Of a stretch of 63,194 nt of DNA, positions 52,978 through 60,701 are shown piece by piece. Source of the DNA: Flavobacterium cheongpyeongense. Lineage in GTDB: Bacteria > Bacteroidota > Bacteroidia > Flavobacteriales > Flavobacteriaceae. The stretch lies in NCBI RefSeq assembly GCF_003202435.1, contig NZ_QJHK01000026.1, forward strand, positions 1-63,194. The letters run 5' to 3'. Below the pieces are notes generated by a model. The model had not been told where the DNA came from, searched no databases, and saw only the letters and a list, made by a program, of their open reading frames with translations. Numbering within the stretch: the stretch's first letter is position 1; every line of letters starts with the position of its first letter. Both the position numbers and the translations under genes were made by a program.

Positions 52978-53409
52978 TTAATTTTTCAGCCGTGTCCAAT
53001 ATTGTGTCCTTCCTACAATAGAAATCCCAATATAGCCACGAAGTTTTAATTTATCAGGAGCATCTAATGCAATATAACATTTGTATTTTTTTCCGTTTGT
53101 TGGATCCAAGATAGTCCCTCCATTGTATTCAGAGCCCTCTTTTTTTAGACCGTTTATAATGATCATGCCCATAATCGGTTTATTTTTTTCGGCTCCTTCA
53201 CATTTTGTACATATATCTTTTTTATGATCAGCACGAAGTATATCTACTACTTTTCCGTATATTTTTCCAGCTTTTTCATAAATTTCTATTATTGACTTGG
53301 CCTCACCAGTTTCATCATCAATTGTCTTCCATTTTCCTGTAACACTTTGGCTGTAAACAGCTCCAAATGTCAGAAAAAAAAATCCAATTATTAACATCAA
53401 TTTTTTCAT
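52978..53409 (-). CDS. DUF2147 family exported protein
   Basis: A 143-residue protein with signal peptide (about 1-20, FGAVYSQSVTG). The family pattern is GKWKTIDDETGEAKSIIEIYE, GKVVDILRADHKKDICTKCEG, IMGMIIINGLKK and WNGG-like YNGGTILDPTNGKKYKC, ending LRGYIGISIVGRTQYWTR. DUF2147 proteins are lipocalin-like barrels of uncertain role. The two Cys in CTKC are common in the flavobacterial branch. It overlaps the BrkB gene by 4 bases (start in stop), so the two are coupled. Confidence 0.85.
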   Translation of the reverse strand: MKKLMLIIGFFFLTFGAVYSQSVTGKWKTIDDETGEAKSIIEIYEKAGKIYGKVVDILRADHKKDICTKCEGAEKNKPIMGMIIINGLKKEGSEYNGGTILDPTNGKKYKCYIALDAPDKLKLRGYIGISIVGRTQYWTRLKN

Positions 53410-54332
53410 ACTATTTTATTTTTGTGTCTTAATTTCTTAATAGTCGCATTAAGTTCGAATCCTAAAAGAAGAATCATACAGTTTATCCAAATGTAAAACA
53501 TTAGTATTAATAATGTCCCAATAGAACCATAAAGTTCGTTGTATTTTGAGAATTTTATAACCCAAATCCCAAAAAAGAACGAAGATATAACAATTAGCAC
53601 CGTAGTAAAAACAGATCCAATACTAATAAAAGGTGCTTTACTATACTGTTTTGTACCATATCGCAATAATAATGAAGAGGTTATCAAAATCATCAAAATA
53701 ACAAATAGGTAACGTCCTAAAATAATCAGGGGAATTCGGTCACTTAATACATCCTGAATAATTGTTTTTTGAATAAAAACTTCAAAAACAACTATGGTAG
53801 CAACTGTTACGAATAATATCAGGGTCATCACAAGTGAAATAGCCAGCGCTACTAAATATTGATGAAAAAAACCACGTTTATCAAAAACATGTTTAGAAGA
53901 TTCAAAACCACTCAGAATTCCGTTAATACCATTTGCCATTAAAACAATAGACAACAGAAAACCTGAAGACAGCAACCCCGAATGGCTATTATTTAAAATA
54001 TCGCTAATAATTTTACTAATTGCATCATAAGTATTTGGCGGTACACTTTGCTGAACAAAAAGCAAGAAATCCTGTTGAAAATTTTCTATAGGAATAAATG
54101 GAATTAAGTTTAGAATAAATAATGCAAAAGGAAATAAAGCCATAAAAAAACTAAAAGACACCGCGCTTGCATGGTAGGAAAAAGCACCTTCAAGAATGCC
54201 CAAAATATACATTTCGAGCAAATCATACAATGAAAAGCCTTCTAGCCATGGTAATTTTATGTTCTTTAAAAAGCGGACTAACAAACGTACAATTGGTACT
54301 TTTTCAAGCCTGTTTTCTATCTCTTTGGACAT
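53406..54332 (-). CDS. YihY/BrkB family inner-membrane protein
   Basis: A 308-residue protein with six predicted helices. Family marks are the long N-terminal region ending ILEGAFSYHASAVSFSFFMALFP (helix 1), then INGILSGFESSKHVFDKRGF and the late ELYGSIGTLLILMFYIWINC. YihY/BrkB proteins were first taken for RNase BN and are now viewed as transporters or flippase-like proteins of unsettled function. It is the second gene in a minus-strand run from nadC, 60 bp after it. Confidence 0.87.
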   Translation of the reverse strand: MSKEIENRLEKVPIVRLLVRFLKNIKLPWLEGFSLYDLLEMYILGILEGAFSYHASAVSFSFFMALFPFALFILNLIPFIPIENFQQDFLLFVQQSVPPNTYDAISKIISDILNNSHSGLLSSGFLLSIVLMANGINGILSGFESSKHVFDKRGFFHQYLVALAISLVMTLILFVTVATIVVFEVFIQKTIIQDVLSDRIPLIILGRYLFVILMILITSSLLLRYGTKQYSKAPFISIGSVFTTVLIVISSFFFGIWVIKFSKYNELYGSIGTLLILMFYIWINCMILLLGFELNATIKKLRHKNKIV

Positions 54333-54338
54333 ATTTGT

Positions 54339-54368
54339 TTAGATTATTAGATATTAGATTATTAGACT
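54339..54368. repeat. 15-bp tandem duplicate in the nadC-brkB spacer
   Basis: TTAGATTATTAGATA and TTAGATTATTAGACT stand head to tail directly upstream of the BrkB start (minus strand). Within them ATTAGAT recurs with a period of seven to eight bases, similar to the spacer at 6763-6845. Confidence 0.6.
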
Positions 54369-54392
54369 CCTAAGCTTTCAAATTTTAACAAT

Positions 54393-55250
54393 TTAAAAAG
54401 CTTTCAGACTCAGATCCATATTATACACAGAATGTGTCAAAGCGCCTGATGAAATATAATTTACACCACAAAGTCCATACCCGCGAATTGTTTTTTCACT
54501 GATATTTCCAGATGACTCTGTCTGGCATTTTTTACCAATTAATGCTACTGCAGTTTTGGTATCTTCGTAATTAAAATTATCAATCAGGATTCGATGAACA
54601 CCATCACTTAATAAGATTTCACGAATCTCATCCAGATTTCTGGCTTCTACAATAATCTTTAAATCCAGATTTTGAGCTTTCAAATACTCTTTGGTTTTGT
54701 TTATTGCAAGTGTAATACCTCCGGCAAAATCAATATGATTATCTTTCAGCATTACCATATCGTACAAGGCATATCGATGATTTTCTCCTCCTCCTATTTT
54801 TACCGCCCATTTTTCTGCTGCCCTAAAATTAGGTGTTGTTTTACGAGTATCTAATATTTTAGCCCCTGTCCCCTCTAAAAGCTGCATCAACTGACTTGTT
54901 TTTGTAGCAATCGCCGACATTCTTTGCATAGTATTCAAAACCACTCTTTCTGCTTTTAAAATAGATTGTGAACTTCCGGAAACTTCAAAAACAACTTCCC
55001 CATATTCCACATAAGTTCCATCTTCAATAAAAGTCTTTACTTTTAGTTTTGGATCAACATATTCAAAAATCATTTTAGCTAATTCAACTCCTGCAATTAT
55101 CCCCTGATCTTTTACCAACAATTTAGCCTGCCCATTTGCCGTATCAGGAATACAAGCCAACGAGCTATAATCTCCAGGTCCCACATCTTCCCGAATCGCA
55201 TTACTGATTAATAATTGTAATTCGGTTTGAAATTGTATCTTGCTAATCAT
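54393..55250 (-). CDS. nadC: nicotinate-nucleotide diphosphorylase (carboxylating)
   Basis: A 285-residue enzyme converting quinolinate and PRPP to nicotinate mononucleotide in NAD synthesis. Active-site blocks: ERVVLNTMQRMSAIAT, ILDTRKTTPNFRAAEKWAVKIGGGENHRYALYDMVMLKDNH (as TRKTTPNFR, GGGENHR and MLKDNH), EARNLDEI and the terminal SGALTHS. nadA/nadB are not in the window. It heads the run nadC-brkB-DUF2147-bla-priA. Confidence 0.96.
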   Translation of the reverse strand: MISKIQFQTELQLLISNAIREDVGPGDYSSLACIPDTANGQAKLLVKDQGIIAGVELAKMIFEYVDPKLKVKTFIEDGTYVEYGEVVFEVSGSSQSILKAERVVLNTMQRMSAIATKTSQLMQLLEGTGAKILDTRKTTPNFRAAEKWAVKIGGGENHRYALYDMVMLKDNHIDFAGGITLAINKTKEYLKAQNLDLKIIVEARNLDEIREILLSDGVHRILIDNFNYEDTKTAVALIGKKCQTESSGNISEKTIRGYGLCGVNYISSGALTHSVYNMDLSLKAF

Positions 55251-55406
55251 TTTCTCAAATTTTATAAGATGCTAAAATAGGACATATTTTGTGGATTTGA
55301 AAGTTTAAGCTCTGCCAAAAATAAAATTTCGAAAGAAAGTTCCTCTACTTAATTTAAAAAAAATCAAAGAACATTAAATATCTTTGAAATTCATTCAAAT
55401 AAAATC

Positions 55407-56507
55407 ATGGGCTTAATTAAAGATATTTACTCGCTTTCTTTTTACGAAAATTTTAGTCAGGCTGTCGCCGAAGTACATCCGGAATTCAATAAACAAAAAT
55501 TTATCAAAGCCATTTATGAAGATGACTTTGAAAAAAAAGAGTGGAAAGAACGAATGAAACATACCACAGTTGTTTTTCGTCAGTTTATGCCTGAAAACTT
55601 TCGTGAAGCAGCTGTTTTGATTGATAAAATCATTAAAAATCTTAAAAAAAACAAATCTGTAAATGGCGGTTTAGAATATATCTTTTTTGCCGATTATATC
55701 GAAATGTACGGTTTAGATGATTTTGAAAATTCGGCGAAAGCATTTCTTATAATAACACAATTTATTAGTTGTGAATTTGCTGTTCGTCCTTTCATTTTAA
55801 AATACAAAGAAAAAATGATCGACGAAATTACAAAATGGTCTTTACACGAAAACCATCATGTGCGCCGATTGGCAAGTGAAGGTTCAAGACCTAGGTTACC
55901 ATGGGCAATGGCGATTCCGTTCCTCAAAAAAGATCCTTCTTCTATTCTTCCAATTTTAGAGAACTTAAAAAATGATCCTTCAGAGTACGTCCGAAGAAGT
56001 GTCGCAAATAATTTAAATGATATTGCTAAGGATAATCCTCATGTCGTACTTGAAATTGCTTCAAAATGGAAAGGCCATACAAAAGAAACAGATGGAATTA
56101 TCAAACACGGCTGTCGTACTTTGTTAAAACAAGGGCATCCTGAAATTCTTAGTTATTATGGTTTAAAAAACACGAATATTGAGCTTTCATCATTCGAAAT
56201 CAAAACTCCGACTGTAAAAATTGGAGATTACCTTCAGTTTCATTTTCATTTAACTAATAAAAATGAAGAACCAAAAACGGTTCGTCTAGAATATGCTGTT
56301 TATTATAAAAAAGCAAAAGGACATCTGGCAAAAAAAGTTTTTAAAATTAGTGAAAAAATTTACCTTCCGAATCAATTAACAAAGATCGAAAGAAACCAGT
56401 CTTTTAAATTGATTACGACCCGGGTTTTTCATATCGGAACTCATCAATTGTCAATTATAATTAACGGAAAGGAAAGTGATCCTTTAGAATTCGAATTGAT
56501 TAATTAA
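55407..56507 (+). CDS. alkC: AlkC-like DNA alkylation repair glycosylase with Ig-like tail
   Basis: A 366-residue protein. Residues ~1-250 form helical HEAT-like repeats of the AlkC/AlkD superfamily, with the AlkC block HHVRRLASEGSRPRLPWA and SEYVRRSVANNLNDIAKDNP. Residues ~255-366 are a beta-rich, Ig-like domain (TVKIGDYLQFHFHLTNKNEE; HIGTHQLSIIINGKES), as known for one AlkC subgroup. The family removes 3-methyladenine-type lesions without base flipping. TATCTTTG 20 bases before the start codon is a likely minus-7 box. Single gene. Confidence 0.85.
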   Translation: MGLIKDIYSLSFYENFSQAVAEVHPEFNKQKFIKAIYEDDFEKKEWKERMKHTTVVFRQFMPENFREAAVLIDKIIKNLKKNKSVNGGLEYIFFADYIEMYGLDDFENSAKAFLIITQFISCEFAVRPFILKYKEKMIDEITKWSLHENHHVRRLASEGSRPRLPWAMAIPFLKKDPSSILPILENLKNDPSEYVRRSVANNLNDIAKDNPHVVLEIASKWKGHTKETDGIIKHGCRTLLKQGHPEILSYYGLKNTNIELSSFEIKTPTVKIGDYLQFHFHLTNKNEEPKTVRLEYAVYYKKAKGHLAKKVFKISEKIYLPNQLTKIERNQSFKLITTRVFHIGTHQLSIIINGKESDPLEFELIN

Positions 56508-56672
56508 AACACAAATATTACAAATGGAATAAAATGATTTATTACATTTTACGCAATTCATCTTTCTTTTATTTCCTGTTTTATAAAGCAAATGCAAAAC
56601 AATTTTTCTTAATCTAAATTAAGTTACAGATTAACACTACTGCTGTAATTTTGTTTTCAAATAAAAATAACC

Positions 56673-57554
56673 ATGTCAAATATCAGTTTAATTATCGAAG
56701 AACGCGCTGCCAATATTGGCAATTTTATGGTAGGGAGATTATTGCCTTTCCGTGAAAAAAGAGCCGTTGGCCCATTTGTATTTATCGACCATATGGGACC
56801 TGCACATTTAAATCAGTACCAAAATATGGATGTTCCTCCTCATCCCCATATTGGACTCTCAACACTCACTTTTTTATTTGAAGGAAGCATCATGCATCGT
56901 GATAGTTTAGGAACCGAATTAGAGATAAAACCTGGTGCCGTAAACTGGATGACCGCCGGAAAAGGAATTGTACATTCTGAAAGAACGCCAGAATATTTAA
57001 GACATTCAGATAAAATGCTTCACGGGTTACAAATTTGGGTGGCACTCCCTAAAGAATTAGAAGGAATGAATCCCAACTTCACACATGTAGAGGCTCAGGA
57101 TATTCCTGCCTGGGAAGAAAACGGGGTTTCATACAAATTGATTGCCGGTGAAGTTTTCGGAAAAAAATCTCCGGTTCCTGTTTATAGCCCGTTGTATTTT
57201 ATTGAAATCAAAAGCCTGGACTCTCAAAAAATCAATATCGGAAAAGATTTATTTGGCGAAAGCGGTTTGTATATTTTAGAAGGAAGCATCAAAAGCGGAG
57301 AACATATTTACGATCCAAAACAAATTCTGATTACTAATGACAGTACGCTTTGCGAATTCGAAATTGCAGCAAATTCAACTGTTTATATTTTTGGAGGACA
57401 ACCTTTTCCTGAAGAACATTTTATCTTTTGGAATTTTGTCTCATCTGATAAAAATCTTATCGAAAAAGCCAAACAAGACTGGATAGCACAAAACTTCCCA
57501 AAAGTTCCGGGAGAAACCGAATTTGTACCCTTACCAGAACCCAGAATTCAATAA
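56673..57554 (+). CDS. pirin family protein
   Basis: A 293-residue bicupin. The N-terminal cupin holds the metal ligands in PPHPHIGLSTLTFLFEG and GIVHSERTPE (two His in HPH, then His and Glu), following the VGPFVFIDHMGPAH block. The second cupin is shorter and has lost clear ligands. Bacterial pirins can act as quercetin dioxygenases or bind metabolic enzymes; which applies here is unknown. It is first in a tight three-gene operon (2 bp to OsmC, 5 bp to GNAT). TAATTTTG at 56646-56653 may be the minus-7 box. Confidence 0.9.
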   Translation: MSNISLIIEERAANIGNFMVGRLLPFREKRAVGPFVFIDHMGPAHLNQYQNMDVPPHPHIGLSTLTFLFEGSIMHRDSLGTELEIKPGAVNWMTAGKGIVHSERTPEYLRHSDKMLHGLQIWVALPKELEGMNPNFTHVEAQDIPAWEENGVSYKLIAGEVFGKKSPVPVYSPLYFIEIKSLDSQKINIGKDLFGESGLYILEGSIKSGEHIYDPKQILITNDSTLCEFEIAANSTVYIFGGQPFPEEHFIFWNFVSSDKNLIEKAKQDWIAQNFPKVPGETEFVPLPEPRIQ

Positions 57555-57556
57555 CT

Positions 57557-57952
57557 ATGGAGACATTATCAGCTAAAATTGATACACGTTTGTATCGAAC
57601 AGAAATAACATCAGCCAGCGGTAACATTGTAATCGCAGATGAACCACAGGAAGCCGGAGGAAAAAACCTAGGTTTTAGCCCATCAGAACTTTTGGCTTCA
57701 GCATTAGCTTCGTGTACTTTGATTACCTTAAGAATGTACATCAATAGAAAACAATGGAATGTTTCTGAAATCAGTATAAAAGTAGATTTTGAGAAAGACA
57801 TCGAACAAAACATTTCCTTATTTACCCGAAAAATTAAAATAACGGGAGAGATCGACGAAAGCCAAAAGCAAAAATTGCATTTAATTGCAGAAAAATGCCC
57901 TATTCATAAAACACTTACCAACGCTATTAAAATACAAACAAATTTAATTTAA
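57557..57952 (+). CDS. OsmC-fold protein (second paralogue)
   Basis: A 131-residue OsmC/Ohr-superfamily protein. The redox Cys pair is present: ALASCTLITLRMYINRK (Cys about 54) and AEKCPIHKTLTNAI (Cys about 115). The start TRLYRTEITSASGN and the AG-GGKNLGFSPSELL block place it in the YhfA-like branch, different from the OsmC at 29285. It starts 2 bp after the pirin gene, so it is co-translated with it. Peroxide reduction is the family activity; the native substrate is uncertain. Confidence 0.88.
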   Translation: METLSAKIDTRLYRTEITSASGNIVIADEPQEAGGKNLGFSPSELLASALASCTLITLRMYINRKQWNVSEISIKVDFEKDIEQNISLFTRKIKITGEIDESQKQKLHLIAEKCPIHKTLTNAIKIQTNLI

Positions 57953-57957
57953 TCATC

Positions 57958-58242
57958 ATGGAAATCCAACAAATAAACGATATTAGAAAAGGCTATTTTG
58001 AAGCTGTAGAAAACGACAAACAAGCCGGAAAAATGACTTATACATGGGCAGGTGACACCAAGTTTATCATCGACCACACCGAAGTTAACGAAGAGTTTAA
58101 CGGAAAAGGTGTTGGTAAAAAACTGGTTATGGCTGCTGTAGAGTTTGCCCGAAATAATAGTCTTAAAATCATTCCGCTTTGTCCATTTGCAAAAAGTGTT
58201 TTTGACAAAACAGAGCAAATTCATGACGTTTTATTTCGTTAA
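57958..58242 (+). CDS. small GNAT-type acetyltransferase
   Basis: A 94-residue protein of the YjdJ/NATD1-like minimal GNAT group. It has the acetyl-CoA loop VNEEFNGKGVGKKLV (R/Q-x-x-G-x-G/A type) and helix VMAAVEFARNNSLKIIPLCPFAKSVF, with FIIDHTEV before it. Members are short acyl-CoA binding enzymes with poorly known substrates. It is third in the pirin-OsmC-GNAT operon. Its stop overlaps the end of the convergent ABC ATPase gene by four bases. Confidence 0.88.
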   Translation: MEIQQINDIRKGYFEAVENDKQAGKMTYTWAGDTKFIIDHTEVNEEFNGKGVGKKLVMAAVEFARNNSLKIIPLCPFAKSVFDKTEQIHDVLFR

Positions 58243-59186
58243 GAATTGAGTCCCAAAAAAATTGTAATCTCTAAAGGCAAGTCAAATTCATTTTCAAAAA
58301 ATATCAACTGCCTTTTGTAAACGGTTTCAATTAAATAGTGGTTTCCTCTGAAATAAGTTCTTCTGATTTTTACTTCTAAATCAGAATGCTCTACCATAAT
58401 TAGTTGATGTGGATAAACTAATGATTTTACATTTACATCTTCGCAAAGTTGTAATAAATGAGTAGGAATCTCATTTATTTCTCCAAAAAGTGAAGCTACA
58501 TATTTCGAAGATGGATTTTTATAAATTTCTGTTGGATTTCCTTTAGTGATAATTTCTCCATTACGCATTACAATTGTGGCATCAGCAAAAGACAATGCAT
58601 CAGTGCTATCGTGAGTTGCTATAATACACGTTATTTTTTTCTGCTTTAAATATTTAAACAAATTTCTGCGTAAAGCATTTTTACGAAAAGCATCAATCTG
58701 GCTAAAAGGTTCATCCAGCAAAATTACTTCGGGCTCTAAAGCCAAAACTCTGACTAATGCGACTCTTTGCTGTTGTCCTCCACTTAAAAATTTAGCCTTA
58801 ACATTAGAAAATTGTTCCATTTCAACCATCTCTAATAACTCCTGTACACGGAGCCTTTTCATATTTGCAAAACCGTTGGAGAGAAATTTCCCTACGTTTT
58901 CGGCTACAGTCTCGTAGGGTGACAAATCAAAATCCTGTGCCAGATATTTCATGTACGGCATTCCGGGAATCAAATTGTATTTTGGTCCTAAAACTGGTTT
59001 TTCTTCATAAAAAATACGTCCTTCATCTAAATCATACAAGCCGTACATTAGTTTTAGAAGCGTACTCTTTCCACAGCCGCTTTCACCAATAATAGCAATA
59101 TTTTCTCCCTTGTTTATAGCAAAAGAAACGTTCTTTATAACGGGTTTATCAGTATACGAAAAAGAAATATTTTGAATATCAAGCAT
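58239..59186 (-). CDS. ABC transporter ATP-binding protein without adjacent permease
   Basis: A 315-residue ATPase: Walker A GESGCGKST (about 35-43), signature LSGGQQQRVALVR, Walker B VILLDEPFSQIDAF and switch His in IIATHDST, with a ~85-residue C-terminal region like a TOBE-type regulatory domain (VYPHQLIMVEHSDLEVKIRR). This resembles import ATPases for anions, iron or polyamines. I start it at MLDIQNISFSY, because the ATG 16 codons upstream lies inside the promoter at 59205-59234. No permease or binding protein gene is nearby; the partner is probably elsewhere on the chromosome. Confidence 0.88.
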   Translation of the reverse strand: MLDIQNISFSYTDKPVIKNVSFAINKGENIAIIGESGCGKSTLLKLMYGLYDLDEGRIFYEEKPVLGPKYNLIPGMPYMKYLAQDFDLSPYETVAENVGKFLSNGFANMKRLRVQELLEMVEMEQFSNVKAKFLSGGQQQRVALVRVLALEPEVILLDEPFSQIDAFRKNALRRNLFKYLKQKKITCIIATHDSTDALSFADATIVMRNGEIITKGNPTEIYKNPSSKYVASLFGEINEIPTHLLQLCEDVNVKSLVYPHQLIMVEHSDLEVKIRRTYFRGNHYLIETVYKRQLIFFENEFDLPLEITIFLGLNS

Positions 59187-59204
59187 GAGTTGTAATTGAG
59201 AGTT

Positions 59205-59234
59205 CAAATTTACAATCTTTAATTTCGAATGCAA
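59205..59234 (-). promoter_or_regulatory. promoter for the ABC ATPase gene
   Basis: Minus strand TTG (59234-59232), 19 bases, TAAATTTG (59212-59205): full consensus. It overlaps the far arm of the OmpA terminator. Confidence 0.8.
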
Positions 59235-59266
59235 AAAAAAGCTGCTTCTAATATGAAACAGCTTTT
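59233..59266 (-). terminator. terminator of the lipocalin-OmpA operon
   Basis: Minus strand AAAAGCTGTTTC / GAAGCAGCTTTT with a short AT loop and T run, 20 bases past the OmpA stop. Confidence 0.85.
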
Positions 59267-59285
59267 AATAAATTTATTGTAATTA

Positions 59286-59981
59286 TTATTTTCCAGCTTG
59301 CGCTTTTGCATCATTAACCATTTTGTCATTTGCAGTAATTGCAAACTCAACACGACGGTTTTGAGATCTTCCTTCCGGAGTATCATTTGTTGCAATTGGA
59401 TCAGCAATCCCTAATCCTGAAGTTTTAAATCTGCTCGACTTTAATCCTTTGGAAACCAAATAAGCTTGCACTGACGCTGCTCTCTGTCCTGAAAGTGTTA
59501 AATTATATTCAGGTTTACCCGTGTTATCTGTATATCCAAAAATCTCTATATTAGTATCTCCATAATCATTAAATACCGGAACTAATTTATCTAAATTTGC
59601 TTTTGCCTGAGAAGTCAAGGTTGATTTGTTAGTATCAAAACGAACAGCATTTTCATTAAGTGTCAAATGAATTCCCTCACCCACTCTTTCTACTGCTGCA
59701 CCAGGCAAAGCCTGATCAATTTCACGAGCCTGTTTGTCCATTTTATTTCCAATAAGCGCTCCAGTTCCGCCACCTACTGCTGCTCCAATTGCAGCTCCTA
59801 AAGCAGCATTACCACCTTTACCTAAATTATTCCCCAGAATACCCCCTATAATCCCACCAGCAACAACTCCAATTCCGGCACCTTTTTGTGTATTATTTGC
59901 ATTTTTAACTGAATCACAGCTTGAAAACAAACTAACTAATACTAATAAACTACTTAAACTTAATGCTGTTATCTTTTTCAT
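59286..59981 (-). CDS. OmpA family lipoprotein with glycine-zipper segment
   Basis: A 231-residue lipoprotein: signal ending LVSLFSSCDS (Cys about 23), then a Gly/Ala-rich zipper (about 35-80, GIGVVAGGIIGGILGNNLG, then AALGAAIGAAVGGGTGALIG) that probably inserts in or lies on a membrane. The OmpA-type peptidoglycan-binding domain follows (about 115-225, NIEIFGYTDNTGKPEYNLTLS, then RFKTSGLGIADPIATNDTPEGRSQNRRVE). The Asp and Arg that hold diaminopimelate are present. It lies 17 bp behind the lipocalin gene. This is a YiaD-like arrangement that anchors the outer membrane to the wall. Confidence 0.9.
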   Translation of the reverse strand: MKKITALSLSSLLVLVSLFSSCDSVKNANNTQKGAGIGVVAGGIIGGILGNNLGKGGNAALGAAIGAAVGGGTGALIGNKMDKQAREIDQALPGAAVERVGEGIHLTLNENAVRFDTNKSTLTSQAKANLDKLVPVFNDYGDTNIEIFGYTDNTGKPEYNLTLSGQRAASVQAYLVSKGLKSSRFKTSGLGIADPIATNDTPEGRSQNRRVEFAITANDKMVNDAKAQAGK

Positions 59982-59998
59982 CTTTATTATTTTTAATA

Positions 59999-60502
59999 TT
60001 AATTAGCTCTTTGAAATTGGTAAGTCACATCTTTAGACTGTCCGCCAACATTGATCTTATCAATTAACTGGAATGAATTATCAGTCAATCCTGCCACTTT
60101 GAGCAAATATCCTGATCTTACATTTTTGGATTTTGTTCCCGGATCAACAATTTTCAATACAAAAAGCCCCTGATTATTGATACTCCACACAATAGGAGAA
60201 CTAAATGGCGTACAACTCGTAGCATTCAAGGTCATTGTTCCTTTATTATTATTTGAAATAAAATTCCATGAACTACCTATAAAACATTTTGAATCTGCAA
60301 GATCGAAAGAATTCACTTTGATGTAATCAGACCCTGCGTAGGAAACATTTGTGAGTATCCAATTGCCCTTAATAGCCACCTGAGTAGGTCTGTCAAGTTT
60401 AGTTGAAAGTTCTGTAGCTTCAGTTGAAACTGTTGTAGACGAAGCTGATTTACACGCAAATAACATCGTGAACATCAGGCAAATGAAAATAATTTTCTTC
60501 AT
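59999..60502 (-). CDS. lipocalin family lipoprotein
   Basis: A 167-residue lipoprotein (signal ending MLFACKSAS, Cys about 17). The lipocalin-like block of Bacteroidetes starts with IKGNWILTNVSYAG and includes KCFIGSSWNFISNNNKGTMTL, WSINNQGLFVLKI and GYLLKVAGLTDNSFQLIDKI, an eight-strand barrel for small hydrophobic ligands. It is the first gene of a pair with the OmpA lipoprotein, a common flavobacterial combination. TATCTTTG (minus strand, 60561-60554) upstream is a likely minus-7 box. Ligand unknown. Confidence 0.85.
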   Translation of the reverse strand: MKKIIFICLMFTMLFACKSASSTTVSTEATELSTKLDRPTQVAIKGNWILTNVSYAGSDYIKVNSFDLADSKCFIGSSWNFISNNNKGTMTLNATSCTPFSSPIVWSINNQGLFVLKIVDPGTKSKNVRSGYLLKVAGLTDNSFQLIDKINVGGQSKDVTYQFQRAN

Positions 60503-60701
60503 TTTGTGTTATTAATTTAAGTTAATACTTACAATTTTTACTTTATTGTAAAACAAAGATACAATCAACCAAATGTATTTTGTTCTAAAATCCGATTATT
60601 TTCTTTCAAAATTAACAGTTACGACATTTTGTCATTTGAAATAAATTGGTATTCTATTTGAATGAATTAAAAACATCTTATTAAACTAAAAAATTAAAAA
60701 T

